Shown piece after piece: positions 1-8,817 of a stretch of 64,000 nt of DNA (position 1 is its first letter; every line of letters begins with the position of its first letter). The notes beneath the pieces were generated by a model, which searched no databases, was not told the origin of the DNA, and worked only from the letters and a program-made list of their open reading frames with translations. The stretch comes from Peribacillus glennii (GTDB lineage: Bacteria > Bacillota > Bacilli > Bacillales > DSM-1321), in contig NZ_QVTD01000003.1 in NCBI RefSeq assembly GCF_003429105.1, positions 372,001 to 436,000 of the forward strand, read 5' to 3'. A program made the translations under genes and the position numbers.

Positions 1-735
1 GTGGCCTGCGTTTGGTACCTCAGTGGAAAGGTTTAATTCTTTCAATATTTTATAAACAGTTGCTACTCCGGCAGACAGAACTGGAAGCCCCAGACGGTCC
101 TGGACTTTTTGGATTGCAGGAAGGGATGGCATCTGCACGCAAGCTGATAGTACAACAGCGTCTGCCCCTTCAATATTCAAACGATCCGCATGCCCGATCA
201 GGTTTTCAGGGTCAAGCCGGCCCACTTCAAGGTTATCCGCCACTTCAAGGCTGATCGAATCAATGACCTCAATGCCGGCAGCGTTCAAATATTCAATTAC
301 TGTTTGTGTCAGTGGTTTCATATACGGAGTGATGATGGAAACTTTTTTCGCTCCAATGGTTTCGAGCCCTTCGATTAATGCCCCGGCACTGCTTACGATT
401 GGAGCTGACCCTCCATTGTCCGCAGTTACCTTTCCTAAACGTTCTTCAGAAATTTGATGGTATCCCGGACCCTGGCACATGATGGCTACTAGACATGCAT
501 AAGCCAGCACATCACAGCGAGCGTCAGAAAGCTCCACCGCGCAACGGTCACTATCTACATCCATCTTCTTCAATTCATCTGGGTTTACATGCATCATCCT
601 CATACGTGCGGAGTGGAATGTAAAGGTTTCTTCCGGTTTAATTTGCATTCTTGATTGAAGCATTGCCGGAATTTCCGTTTCCATTGTGGTATTCGAACTT
701 GGTACGATGAGGCCTACTCGATAATTTTTACTCAT
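1..735 (-). CDS. Maleate isomerase family protein (Asp/Glu racemase superfamily), 3' end cut by window
   Basis: The family interconverts cis/trans dicarboxylates (maleate to fumarate) in the cytoplasm without cofactor, using two cysteines. 245 codons are visible and the frame is still open at base 1, close to the usual length of about 250. The N-terminus has the family signature VGLIVPSSNTTMETE (residues 7-21). The catalytic cysteines appear as YACLVAIM (Cys81) and LSACVQMPSL (Cys199), matching the Cys82/Cys200 pair known from Pseudomonas maleate isomerase. The ATG at 735 is preceded by AGGGGG at good spacing. It is the last gene of the operon, 16 bases after the lyase. With a LeuCD-like hydratase and citramalyl-CoA-type genes upstream, it may act on methylmaleate (citraconate)/mesaconate rather than maleate; that substrate is inference. 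Confidence 0.82.
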   Translation of the reverse strand, partial: MSKNYRVGLIVPSSNTTMETEIPAMLQSRMQIKPEETFTFHSARMRMMHVNPDELKKMDVDSDRCAVELSDARCDVLAYACLVAIMCQGPGYHQISEERLGKVTADNGGSAPIVSSAGALIEGLETIGAKKVSIITPYMKPLTQTVIEYLNAAGIEVIDSISLEVADNLEVGRLDPENLIGHADRLNIEGADAVVLSACVQMPSLPAIQKVQDRLGLPVLSAGVATVYKILKELNLSTEVPNAGH

Positions 736-751
736 TTCTGATTCCCCCTGT

Positions 752-1663
752 TTACATTTGTGGTTGGTTTACGTTGATTTTATGATAATGTCCGGTTAAA
801 TCCCTGTTCGTCAGCGGTTTGACGACTTCTATACAAGAATGGAGTGAAAAAAGGTCGATTCCTGTGTCAATCCCCATTTCGTGGAGCATAAAAACCACAT
901 CCTCGGTCGCGACATTGCCTGCTGCTCCCAGAGCGAACGGGCATCCGCCAAGACCGCCGATGGAGGTATCAAATCTTGTTACCCCTGTTTGAAGTGCTGC
1001 TACAACATTGGCCTGTGCCAGGCCATATGTATCATGGAAATGGGCAGTAATCATCGCTTGAGGCTGCAATTCCTCAAAAATCCGGCTGAACAAGTCGAAC
1101 ACCTGGGCCGGGTTTGCCTTGCCAATCGTGTCACAGATTACGATCTCATCCACTCCTGAACGGTCAATTCGTTTCACCATGTCCAGTACAAGTTCGGAAT
1201 CCACCTTTCCCTCATAGGGACACCAGAATGAAGTGGCGATATTATAACGAAGGAAAATCCCGTTTTCCTTTGCCTTTTCCACGACACTATTAAACTTATT
1301 GATGGATTCTTCCCTGGTCATTTTTACATTTTTCAAGTTAAAGCTGTCACTTGCACCAACTACGAGAGAAAGTGCGCGTACCCCGTTCTCGATCGCGCGT
1401 TCATAACCTTTTTCATTCGGAATCAAGGCCATATACTGAATAGAAGGATCTTGTTCCATACCCTCCAGGACTTCTTTGGCATCCTTCATTTGAGGTACAT
1501 AAACCGGGTGAACAAATGAAGTGGCTTCCATTCGTCTAATGCCGGTTTTGTTTAAAGCATTAATGAGTTCAATCTTTTTTTCAGTCGGTATAAAATCGGC
1601 TTCATTTTGAAGACCGTCCCTTGGCCCGACTTCTATGATTTCTACCTTTTTGGGCAAATCCAT
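752..1663 (-). CDS. HMG-CoA lyase family protein, candidate (R)-citramalyl-CoA lyase
   Basis: A TIM-barrel lyase of the HMGL family that cleaves 3-hydroxy-3-methyl acyl-CoAs in the cytoplasm. Visible motifs are EVGPRDGLQNE near the N-terminus (catalytic Arg/Asp), the metal-binding HFHDTYGLA and the active-site cysteine motif GGCPFALGAAGN. I start it at the third ATG (1663), about 10 bases from AAAGGAG; ATGs at 1672 and 1669 sit too close to that site. About 303 residues, normal for the family. In Chloroflexus aurantiacus, R-citramalyl-CoA lyase is an HMG-CoA-lyase homologue working with a family III CoA-transferase, the same pair found here. An ordinary leucine-catabolic HMG-CoA lyase is the alternative, but no methylcrotonyl-CoA carboxylase is present. 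Confidence 0.85.
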   Translation of the reverse strand: MDLPKKVEIIEVGPRDGLQNEADFIPTEKKIELINALNKTGIRRMEATSFVHPVYVPQMKDAKEVLEGMEQDPSIQYMALIPNEKGYERAIENGVRALSLVVGASDSFNLKNVKMTREESINKFNSVVEKAKENGIFLRYNIATSFWCPYEGKVDSELVLDMVKRIDRSGVDEIVICDTIGKANPAQVFDLFSRIFEELQPQAMITAHFHDTYGLAQANVVAALQTGVTRFDTSIGGLGGCPFALGAAGNVATEDVVFMLHEMGIDTGIDLFSLHSCIEVVKPLTNRDLTGHYHKINVNQPQM

Positions 1664-1686
1664 ATGCATCATGCTCCTTTAACGAA

Positions 1687-2184
1687 TTAAGAGATTCCCA
1701 GCTTCTTGGCAAGATAAGGCTCGAGGCCGCCAAGTTTAACCATTTCAATTAAGTGTTCAGGCAGTTTGGTTCCTTTATGCTCGGTCCCTTTTGTATGGTT
1801 GATGATCTTACCTTCCAAAAGGTTGATTTCAACCTCATCGCCTTCTGTAATGACAGATGTGTCCGCCATTTCAACCACCGGCAGTCCAACATTGATGGAG
1901 TTGCGGTAAAAAATGCGGGCGAACGAATTTGCAACTATGGCCCCAATCTGGTGATATTTTAATACCATCTGTGCCGTTTCCCGGCTGGATCCTGATCCAA
2001 AGTTATTCCCGGCTACCAAAATATCACCCGGCTGGACTTTTTCTGAAAAGGACGGGTCAATCGCTTCCATGGCATGCACTGCCTGTTTTTCGACAGGCAA
2101 ACTCATATATTGGCCAGGTGAAATGATATCAGTGTTGATGTTGTCCCCATATTTCCATACTCGTCCTCTAATGATGAATGACAT
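1687..2184 (-). CDS. LeuD-like small subunit of an isopropylmalate isomerase-type hydro-lyase
   Basis: Small swivel subunit of an aconitase-superfamily hydratase, partner of the adjacent large subunit. 165 residues, the size of the short archaeal/HACN-type small subunits rather than the roughly 200-residue biosynthetic LeuD of Bacillus. It has NTDIISPGQYM near the N-terminus and GNNFGSGSSRE (the conserved GSGSSRE loop). The substrate loop after NTD reads SPGQYMSL, whereas many isopropylmalate isomerases carry a PARYL/PGRYL-like segment, suggesting another substrate. ATG 2184 follows AAGGAGG. It overlaps the large-subunit gene by 17 bases, so the two are translationally coupled. No leuA or leuB is adjacent, arguing for a catabolic hydratase (citraconate/maleate class) rather than leucine synthesis. 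Confidence 0.85.
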   Translation of the reverse strand: MSFIIRGRVWKYGDNINTDIISPGQYMSLPVEKQAVHAMEAIDPSFSEKVQPGDILVAGNNFGSGSSRETAQMVLKYHQIGAIVANSFARIFYRNSINVGLPVVEMADTSVITEGDEVEINLLEGKIINHTKGTEHKGTKLPEHLIEMVKLGGLEPYLAKKLGIS

Positions 2185-3460
2185 TAACCATGACCTCCTT
2201 AGGCAAATACTTTCGAGGATCTGTGATTTTCCCTTCGATCGCTGTCGCAGCCACAGCGGCAGGCGAACCTAAATAAACTTCTCCTTTAGGACTTCCCATC
2301 CGTCCCCGGAAGTTCCGGTTTGACGAAGACATGACAACTTCACCGGCCCCGATGACACCGCTCGTAAAACCGCCGCAGGCCCCGCATGAAGGCATGTTTA
2401 CAATGCATCCTGCCTCCGTCAAAATGTCCAGGATTCCTTCTTTGTTGGCCTGCATCCAGACATGCTGTGATGCAGGTACAACTAGGCAGCGAATGTTTTT
2501 TGATATCTTCTTCCCTTTCAAGATTTGTGCTGCAATCCTGAGGTCACTGATCCTGCCGTTTGTACATGAACCTAAATAAACCTGGTCAACTGCCTTTCCT
2601 TCTACTGAACTCACAGCATGAACATTATCCACTTCGTGTGGACAGGCTACCTGGGGTTCCAATTCAGAAGCATTGTAATACAAGACTCTGGAGTAGATGG
2701 CATCCTCATCACTGGAGATCATATCGATCTCTTCTGTTACTCCCTTTGACCTCAAATAATCCACAACTTTTTGATCGGGTTCAATCAACCCGGTTTTCGC
2801 TCCCGCTTCGACTGCCATATTGGATAATACCAATCTTTCATCCATCGATAAATCGCTGATCGCACTTCCGGAAAATTCAATCGTTTGGTACGTTGCACCC
2901 GCATGTCCGATATCCTTTATCGTTTTGAGCACTATGTCTTTTGCATACACTCCATGAGGAAGCTGACCATCCCAAACGACTTTTATCGTTTCCGGAACCT
3001 TCAGCCATGTTTCACCTGTCAATAAAACACCGATCATTTCCGTAGAACCAATGCCGGTTGCAAAAGCCCCCAATCCTCCTGCCATGCACGTATGGGAATC
3101 AGTCCCCAGTATCAATCTCCCCGGACGGACATGCCCATGTTCTACAATTACCTGATGGCATGGCCCTTCGAACTCATAATAATAAGGAAGCTCTTGATTC
3201 CGGGACCAATCCCTTGTGAATTTAAGGATATCTGCCTGCTGGACCGTTGCGGGAGGCGTACAGTGATCAGAAACGACAACAACCTTTTCTTTATCGAATA
3301 ATTTCCCGCCTAATCGGCGAAATCCCCCATCTACCAGCCATGGTCCTAAAAGGTCGTGCATCATGGCAATATCCACCTTAACCCATACTATATCCCCTGC
3401 TTTAACATTTGCCTGCCCGGATGCCTTTGCAAGGATTTTTTCTGACATCGTCATTCCCAT
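2168..3460 (-). CDS. LeuC-like large subunit, 4Fe-4S hydro-lyase (3-isopropylmalate dehydratase family)
   Basis: Catalytic aconitase-fold subunit binding a 4Fe-4S cluster; with the LeuD-like partner it should add or remove water on a 2-methyl or unsubstituted malate-type acid. 430 residues, of the short LeuC/HACN class (Bacillus LeuC is about 470). Cluster ligands are visible as YLGSCTNGRISDL and MPSCGACGG; the early motif LGTDSHTCMAGGLGAFA is typical. The first ATG at 3460 follows AAGGGG. It lies 18 bases after the CoA-transferase gene and overlaps the small subunit. Family membership is clear. Substrate is inferred from neighbours: hydration of citraconate to citramalate would feed the CoA-transferase and lyase of this operon. 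Confidence 0.87.
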   Translation of the reverse strand: MGMTMSEKILAKASGQANVKAGDIVWVKVDIAMMHDLLGPWLVDGGFRRLGGKLFDKEKVVVVSDHCTPPATVQQADILKFTRDWSRNQELPYYYEFEGPCHQVIVEHGHVRPGRLILGTDSHTCMAGGLGAFATGIGSTEMIGVLLTGETWLKVPETIKVVWDGQLPHGVYAKDIVLKTIKDIGHAGATYQTIEFSGSAISDLSMDERLVLSNMAVEAGAKTGLIEPDQKVVDYLRSKGVTEEIDMISSDEDAIYSRVLYYNASELEPQVACPHEVDNVHAVSSVEGKAVDQVYLGSCTNGRISDLRIAAQILKGKKISKNIRCLVVPASQHVWMQANKEGILDILTEAGCIVNMPSCGACGGFTSGVIGAGEVVMSSSNRNFRGRMGSPKGEVYLGSPAAVAATAIEGKITDPRKYLPKEVMVNVIHH

Positions 3461-3478
3461 CCTTAATTACCCCTTCTC

Positions 3479-4678
3479 TTAAATAATCCCTTTTTCCCTG
3501 AGTTCCTGTATGTCAGTGGTAGATAAATTGATTTTGTCAGAGAGTACCTCTTCCGTGTGCTGCCCTAATTTTGGGCCTGCCCATTCGATCTGGCCTGGTG
3601 TTTCACTCATCTTTGGAACGATTCCCGGCATTTTCAATGACCCAAGCTCTTCCACATCTACTTCCTGGATCATATGGCGGGCATTGTAATGCGGGTCGTT
3701 TACAATATCTTCTATGGAGTAGATCGCTCCTGCCGGAACTTTTGCATCATCCAGGTGCTTCATCACTTCATCAAAAGGCATGCTCTTGGTCCAGTCTTCA
3801 ATTAAATTGTCAAGGTAATCGGCATGCTCGGATCGTTTTGAATTATTTTCAAAACGAGGATCTTCTGCTGCATCTGCCCGGCCCATCGCGTTCATGAGAC
3901 GCTTGAAAATCGCATCACCATTCGCCCCGATGACCACATACTTTCCATCCGCACATAAATATGTGTTAGATGGCGTGATTCCCGGCAGGGTGCTTCCTGT
4001 CCTTTCACGGATCAATCCTGCCCGGTCGAATTCAGGAAGTGTGCTTTCCATCATGCTAAACACAGATTCATATAATGCCACGTCAATTACTTGTCCTTCA
4101 CCGGTTTTGTTCACATCCCTGTGATATACAGCCATCAATGCCCCAATCACAGAATAAAGAGCTGATAGAGAGTCCCCGATACTAATGCCAACGCGTGTTG
4201 GCGGACGGTCGGGATAACCGGTAATATAACGAAGGCCGCCCAAGGCTTCCCCTATGGAACCAAACCCCGGTTTATCCCGATACGGTCCATCTTGTCCATA
4301 TCCAGACACACGGATCATGATCAATCCCGGATTGATCGCCTTCAAGTCTTCGTATCCCAATCCCCACTTTTCCATGGTTCCAGGACGGAAATTTTCTATT
4401 AATATATCGATCTCTTTTACCAATTCGCGAATCAACTGCTGCCCTTCTGCCTCACGTAGATTGATAGTGATCGATTTTTTATTTCGGGACTGTACATACC
4501 ACCAAAGGCTGGTGCCGTTTTCAACAACGCGCCAATTGCGGATCGGATCCCCGGTTTCAGGAGTCTCGACCTTAATGATTTCCGCTCCGAATTCACCCAA
4601 TAGCCTGGAAGCGGATGGTCCTGCAATTAATTGTCCCATCTCCAAAACTCTTAATCCTTCAAGCGCTCTTTTTCCCAT
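3479..4678 (-). CDS. CaiB/BaiF family III CoA-transferase, candidate citramalate CoA-transferase
   Basis: Cytoplasmic enzyme that moves CoA between carboxylic acids through an aspartyl-CoA thioester. The start at 4678 (MGKRALEG) is set by AGGAG nine bases upstream; an upstream extension to 4729 lacks a ribosome site. With this start the protein has 399 residues and the catalytic aspartate in ISIGDSLSALYS falls at residue 169, the same number as Asp169 of formyl-CoA transferase. Other family motifs are GPSASRLLGEFGAEIIKVE and ENFRPGTMEKWGLGYEDL. First gene of the operon, facing the GntR regulator across a palindromic operator. Chloroflexus pairs such a transferase (succinyl-CoA:D-citramalate) with an HMGL-type lyase, which supports the proposed role. 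Confidence 0.87.
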   Translation of the reverse strand: MGKRALEGLRVLEMGQLIAGPSASRLLGEFGAEIIKVETPETGDPIRNWRVVENGTSLWWYVQSRNKKSITINLREAEGQQLIRELVKEIDILIENFRPGTMEKWGLGYEDLKAINPGLIMIRVSGYGQDGPYRDKPGFGSIGEALGGLRYITGYPDRPPTRVGISIGDSLSALYSVIGALMAVYHRDVNKTGEGQVIDVALYESVFSMMESTLPEFDRAGLIRERTGSTLPGITPSNTYLCADGKYVVIGANGDAIFKRLMNAMGRADAAEDPRFENNSKRSEHADYLDNLIEDWTKSMPFDEVMKHLDDAKVPAGAIYSIEDIVNDPHYNARHMIQEVDVEELGSLKMPGIVPKMSETPGQIEWAGPKLGQHTEEVLSDKINLSTTDIQELREKGII

Positions 4679-4770
4679 GCAAAACATCTCCTGAAATAAA
4701 TTTTTATATTTATGTAATGTCATTAACATCAGTAAGCGGTTTCATTTTTTACTATATTACCCTTCGGAAA

Positions 4771-4790
4771 GTAAACTGTCAACAGTTAAC
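4771..4790. promoter_or_regulatory. Palindromic operator, probably for the GntR/FCD regulator
   Basis: The sequence contains AACTGT-CA-ACAGTT, a perfect 6+6 inverted repeat with a 2-base centre, extending with one mismatch to GTaAACTGT/ACAGTTaAC. It sits in the 268-base gap between the divergent CoA-transferase and GntR genes, where FadR/FCD-type repressors normally bind sites of this shape. The assignment to the neighbouring regulator is inference. Confidence 0.5.
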
Positions 4791-4946
4791 ACTAAACAAT
4801 TCAGACTGTTTCCTTTATTCTTAATTTAAAAGGAAGACCTTTGCCTTATTGCATGAAAAGCTTGATATAAAATAGAAGTATTGTACACTTGATATTGAAG
4901 AAATAAGAACGTGATCATGGAAAGCAAGAATCGCAGGGGGATTTTT

Positions 4947-5630
4947 ATGAGAGAGATTAAAAAAACCGAACCACTCCATAGCCAGGTTTATCATATAGTA
5001 AAAGAAATGATTATGGAGGGAAAATATCAGCCTGGTGAACGTCTGGTAGAAACAAAAGTGGCAGAAAACCTGGGTGTCAGCAGGGGTACAGTGCGGGAAG
5101 CGTTTCGTATGCTCACAAAAGACGATCTGCTTGCACAAAAAGAAAACAGTTTATTTGTTTATGACCCTGAAGCGCAGGATATTTTGGATATTTATGAATG
5201 CCGGAAAAGCCTGGAGTCCCTATCTGCCAAACTGGCAGCACAAAACATAGCAGCTGAACAATTGGACCAGTTGGAACAAATCATCACGGAATCAAAAAAA
5301 GCCCTGGCATTGCCTGATACACAAGAACTCACAAGCTTAAATCAAAAATTCCATGATACAATTGCTTTCGCCTCCCGAAATAAGCAGCTCATCCAATTGT
5401 TTGAAGTGATTAACGCGAAGGTTCTTTATATACGAAACTGCATATTGAAGGAGCGCTCCGAAAGCTTTGCTGTTTTAGTGAATGACCACGAAGAAATATT
5501 TCATGCGTTAAAGGAACGGGATCCTGCAAAGGCTCAAGAAAAAATGGAGGCTCATATTCAAAGAAGCCTAAAGGTTGCGAATGCTGCCTTGAACAAGCAA
5601 ATGGGCGATCCAGAATCTTCTTTAGGTTGA
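4947..5630 (+). CDS. GntR family transcriptional regulator, FadR subfamily (FCD domain)
   Basis: DNA-binding repressor/activator responding to a carboxylic-acid metabolite. N-terminal winged helix-turn-helix with LVETKVAENLGVSRGTVREA (about residues 35-54), then an all-helical FCD ligand domain. The histidines of the FCD metal/ligand pocket are visible as FHDTIAF, NDHEEIFHAL and EAHIQRSL. ATG 4947 is preceded by AGGGGG; an in-frame ATG at 4911 has no ribosome site. 227 residues, normal. It is divergent from the dicarboxylate operon and most likely controls it through the palindrome near 4780. Ligand unknown; a citramalate-like acid would fit the neighbours. Confidence 0.88.
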   Translation: MREIKKTEPLHSQVYHIVKEMIMEGKYQPGERLVETKVAENLGVSRGTVREAFRMLTKDDLLAQKENSLFVYDPEAQDILDIYECRKSLESLSAKLAAQNIAAEQLDQLEQIITESKKALALPDTQELTSLNQKFHDTIAFASRNKQLIQLFEVINAKVLYIRNCILKERSESFAVLVNDHEEIFHALKERDPAKAQEKMEAHIQRSLKVANAALNKQMGDPESSLG

Positions 5631-5680
5631 TTAGTAGACCTTTGTTATATTTCCTTCTATAAGATTGTTATGTCCTGACA

Positions 5681-5713
5681 GGCAGTTTCCTCATCCAGAA
5701 GCTGCCTTTTTGT
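5681..5713 (+). terminator. Rho-independent terminator of the GntR gene
   Basis: GGCAGTTT and AAGCTGCC form an 8-pair stem (one G-T pair) with a 10-base loop, followed by a T run, about 50 bases after the GntR stop. The rest of the gap up to 5930 shows no gene or clear site. Confidence 0.75.
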
Positions 5714-5930
5714 TGAAATTCCTTACTATTAAAAAATATTTTGTCTTCAAAGATATATTATAGCGAGGTTTTTAGTCAAATATACAATTGTTTCTTTAGC
5801 GTATAAATAATATAACTAGCAAAAAAGGCCCAGTAGGCCAAGGAAGAATTTTGATATTTTTTGATGTCAAATGTCAAATTTTGCGCTTTCCCAAGAAATA
5901 AAGGGTTACAGTCCAGTCTTCCTTCCCCTT

Positions 5931-6896
5931 TTAAACCGTTTCCCCCTCTTCTACTATCTTTTTGTTGAAATGGCGGTCAAGCATGAGTCCGTAAAAAGAA
6001 GCCAGGATCTGCTGAAAAAGCATGCCCATGACAACAGGCACAGCTACAGGAGCCGGAAAATAGGAAACGGCCAGGACGGCACCTGAGCTAATATTCCGCA
6101 TCCCTCCGCTAAACGTTAAAGCAATCACGGTCTCCTGATCATTCCTCATGAGCTTTCCAATAAGAAATGAGAAAAGGTAACCAGAAAAAGCGATCAAAAA
6201 AGCTGCCAGAGCAATCTTTATCAATTGTAAGTCGACCTCTGCCATATAAGGGGCAACTACTGCACCATTAATCATCACTACCAGCGCCATAGAGATTTTG
6301 GAAACTGGAGCGAGCGCCGGACTTAACACGGTAATTACTTTGCCATTTGTCATTTGATTAAGTGCCATTCCCAAAAGGGAAGGCATCACGATCATCAAAA
6401 ACAGCCCCTTCATGATTTTTAAAACATCCATTTCAACATGCTGCCCCACCAAAAAGGACAATGTAGCAGGAACGATAAACGGCGAGAGGATCGTATCAAT
6501 CAGGATGATGGAAAGTGTTAGGGCAATGTTTCCGCGGTAAATGGAAACCCACACAAAACTGGTTATTCCAGTCGGTATCGCCATTGCCAGCACAAGCCCT
6601 GTGATCGTATATGTATCGCCGCTAAAGGAAAGATGGCCGAATCCCCACGCCCATACAGGCATCACAAAATGCAAAATAAAGACTGCCCAAATCAATGGCC
6701 TTGGATGTGTGACCGCTTCCTTGAAGGTCGCAAAATTTGAGCTGAGGCTGCCGGCAAATGTCATAAACGCGAACAGCCATGGGATCAGGAATGAATAATT
6801 TTCAAGGTATTCAGCAAGCAGCACACCAAGAACTACACTTATAGGTGTTATCAGCGGCATCATTTTCTCCAGCCGTTTGTTTATTTTAGGTAACAA
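5931..6896 (-). CDS. Bile acid:sodium symporter (BASS) family transporter
   Basis: Integral membrane transporter of 321 residues with about nine or ten hydrophobic segments, typical of the BASS/SBF family that moves organic anions with sodium. Conserved features are the glycine/proline-rich helices around LAMAIPTGITSFVW and the C-terminal segment ALTFSGGMRNISSGAVLA, resembling the GxRN-type region of the family. The start is TTG at 6896, spaced 7 bases from AGGAGAGG; no ATG fits. Substrate not deducible: BASS proteins carry bile acids, keto acids or other carboxylates. Because it lies next to the dicarboxylate operon it could import that substrate, but it is separated by the regulator and is convergent with it. 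Confidence 0.8.
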   Translation of the reverse strand: MLPKINKRLEKMMPLITPISVVLGVLLAEYLENYSFLIPWLFAFMTFAGSLSSNFATFKEAVTHPRPLIWAVFILHFVMPVWAWGFGHLSFSGDTYTITGLVLAMAIPTGITSFVWVSIYRGNIALTLSIILIDTILSPFIVPATLSFLVGQHVEMDVLKIMKGLFLMIVMPSLLGMALNQMTNGKVITVLSPALAPVSKISMALVVMINGAVVAPYMAEVDLQLIKIALAAFLIAFSGYLFSFLIGKLMRNDQETVIALTFSGGMRNISSGAVLAVSYFPAPVAVPVVMGMLFQQILASFYGLMLDRHFNKKIVEEGETV

Positions 6897-6992
6897 TAAT
6901 TATCCTCTCCTGCTTATAATACTTCGGAAAAGTCGGGCAACATTATGCGCATCCATATTTACCCAATTATTTTCTCTCCTTATGTACAAAAC

Positions 6993-7150
6993 CTATTTTT
7001 TCAGTTCATCCATATATCTCTTTCTTCTATCTTGATCGGAAAAGAGCACGGATTGGTTTATCCCATTCTTAACAGCCCATTTAATAACAAAATATAAAAC
7101 TATAAAAAGAAAAATAGCAGTTCCAAAGCTGAACCAATATTACCTTGCAT
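6993..7150 (-). pseudogene. Small membrane protein broken by a one-base frameshift
   Basis: An ATG at 7150 follows AAGAGGG at good spacing and begins MQGN; six codons on, the frame must change for the protein to continue as WFSFGTAIFLFIVLYFVIKW and end in the charged tail DQDRRKRYMDELKK before a TAG at 6993. The span is 158 bases, one short of 53 codons, so a single inserted base near 7137 (a T doublet) would give a 52-residue single-span membrane protein. I do not recognise a function; such short peptides are common in Bacillaceae. It may be a real lesion or a sequence error. The rest of the 6897-7332 gap holds no other gene. Confidence 0.5.
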
Positions 7151-7332
7151 AAGATTTCCCTCTTGCATTTCATCCCTCCCATTGTATCATGGCGGAAAAT
7201 ATTTTTCTCCGATGGTTTCAAAACTAGTGAAAATGTCAATAAATAAAATAGCGGGAAATATTATCAAAAAAGACGCCCTGAGGTTTTTTAACAAAATGAT
7301 AGTCTTTTATTCATAATTTTATAGGGGGTATT

Positions 7333-8571
7333 ATGATGGGAGCAAGAACGCTTCAAGTTTCTTCCAGGGAAGAAGAGCAGGTGAGGCTCATTCGTCCTTC
7401 GCAATCCATTGAAGACATTTATGGAAGGAGGTTTGCTTATAATCCGAAATTGTATGCAAAAGATTATAAGCATTTTTCAAGTGATATGCTGAACCTGGAA
7501 GCATTGACAGGCAGGGAATTAAGCGTGGCCGGAGATACCCCGGTTGTATGCCATGCGGGGGCCGCCACTGAACCGGCATTGGCCCTGTTGAGGAAAGCCG
7601 GACTACATGTACCTTCCATCCGTTATACGTATCGGAACGATAAAGAATATATACAAGTCCTCACTAAGTTGAAGAAGAAAAATAAAAAACTGATCTTCCA
7701 GTATCCTCATCCTGCTGATGAAGTTTCTCCTGATCTGTATTGGGTGGATCCAGAGGTGCTGGCGTATTTATGTGATAAACGAAGCATTCCTGAGCTTGTT
7801 CCTGCTGACCATATACCGGCCCGGAGATTGATGAGCCTGGAACAGGTTCTGGAGGAAAAACCGGAATTGCCGATTGTTTTAAAAACGGGTGATGGCCGGC
7901 CTACTTCAGGAGGCTGCGGGGTACTTTTTATCAATAAAGAAGAGCAGCTGTATGAAATCGATGAGACATTCGGCGACTTATCGCGACTTATCGTAGAAGA
8001 GCATATCGAGTATGACAAGAATATATCGGTACATTATGTGGTGAACAACAATGGCGAGATCAGTTTCCTGGGGAAATCCGAACAGCTTGTTAATAAGGAC
8101 GGCTGTTTCCGCGGAAGCTGGATTAGTGTAGATGCCGAGGATGACATGGCCGAAATTATCGAAACAGGCTATGGGATTATGGAACAAGCTGCAAAAAAAG
8201 GTTATGTTGGGGTAGCCGGGTTTGATGTTCTTATACGGGGCGGTCAGTTTTATTTTATTGATTTAAATGTCCGTTTCAATGCCTCAACATGCGGCCTATT
8301 ACTCTACAACGACATCAAAAACAAATACGGAAAAGAAATCATGCGTCTTAGTACGCTTGAATGGAGATGTGATTTCGACAGCGTTCTTCCAATTGTAGAA
8401 AAATACATGGGAAAAGAGCAATTTGTGCCCCTGAGCTTATTGGACGCAGAATATTTTCCCGGCCAAAATCAAGCATCAGTCGTGATTGGGCTAGTGCTCG
8501 GTCATTCTCCCCTGGAGGCAGAGGGAATCCTTCAAGAGATGGCTAGAGACGGCCTTCACCTGAGGGAGTAA
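7333..8571 (+). CDS. ATP-grasp domain protein of unknown substrate
   Basis: 412 residues; probable ATP-dependent carboxylate-amine (or related) ligase. Seen: a lysine/glycine-rich nucleotide loop VLKTGDGRPTSGGCGVLFI in the middle, the hinge acid pair VEEHIEYDKN, and near the C-terminal third GQFYFIDLNVRFNAST, which matches the metal-binding E/D-x-N end of ATP-grasp active sites. ATG 7333 follows AGGGGG; a second ATG is at 7336. Monocistronic, with a terminator behind it. It is not YheC/YheD by its motifs. Dipeptide or amino-acid ligase activity is possible but cannot be decided from sequence. Confidence 0.75.
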   Translation: MMGARTLQVSSREEEQVRLIRPSQSIEDIYGRRFAYNPKLYAKDYKHFSSDMLNLEALTGRELSVAGDTPVVCHAGAATEPALALLRKAGLHVPSIRYTYRNDKEYIQVLTKLKKKNKKLIFQYPHPADEVSPDLYWVDPEVLAYLCDKRSIPELVPADHIPARRLMSLEQVLEEKPELPIVLKTGDGRPTSGGCGVLFINKEEQLYEIDETFGDLSRLIVEEHIEYDKNISVHYVVNNNGEISFLGKSEQLVNKDGCFRGSWISVDAEDDMAEIIETGYGIMEQAAKKGYVGVAGFDVLIRGGQFYFIDLNVRFNASTCGLLLYNDIKNKYGKEIMRLSTLEWRCDFDSVLPIVEKYMGKEQFVPLSLLDAEYFPGQNQASVVIGLVLGHSPLEAEGILQEMARDGLHLRE

Positions 8572-8599
8572 TAAAATTATTTAAACATCCATTTAAAGT

Positions 8600-8645
8600 C
8601 CCCCTTCAGCTAGACGTTAAGTTGGCCTGCCTGGAAGGGGATTTA
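8600..8645 (+). terminator. Probable terminator of the ATP-grasp gene
   Basis: CCCCTTC and GAAGGGG pair across a 26-base loop about 30 bases after the stop codon, followed by ATTTATT. The loop is long and the tail weak, so confidence is moderate. Nothing else is evident up to 8817. Confidence 0.5.
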
Positions 8646-8817
8646 TTGTATTGATTGAAGGTAATCTCAGGTATTAAAAACACTGGGTTAAATCCTTGCA
8701 TTAGAAGAATCATAATGGAAGTTGATGACTTCATTTGCTATGGTTCCTAACCTGTTCTTCCCTTTTATTTTCACCTGCTGGCAACCTCTTTTCACTTTCA
8801 CGCAACTTTCCAGCCTG

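Noticed and set aside
1687-3460. LeuCD as leucine biosynthesis genes
   Set aside because: Subunits are of the short class, no leuA/leuB is adjacent, and the partners are CoA-transferase and HMGL-type lyase.
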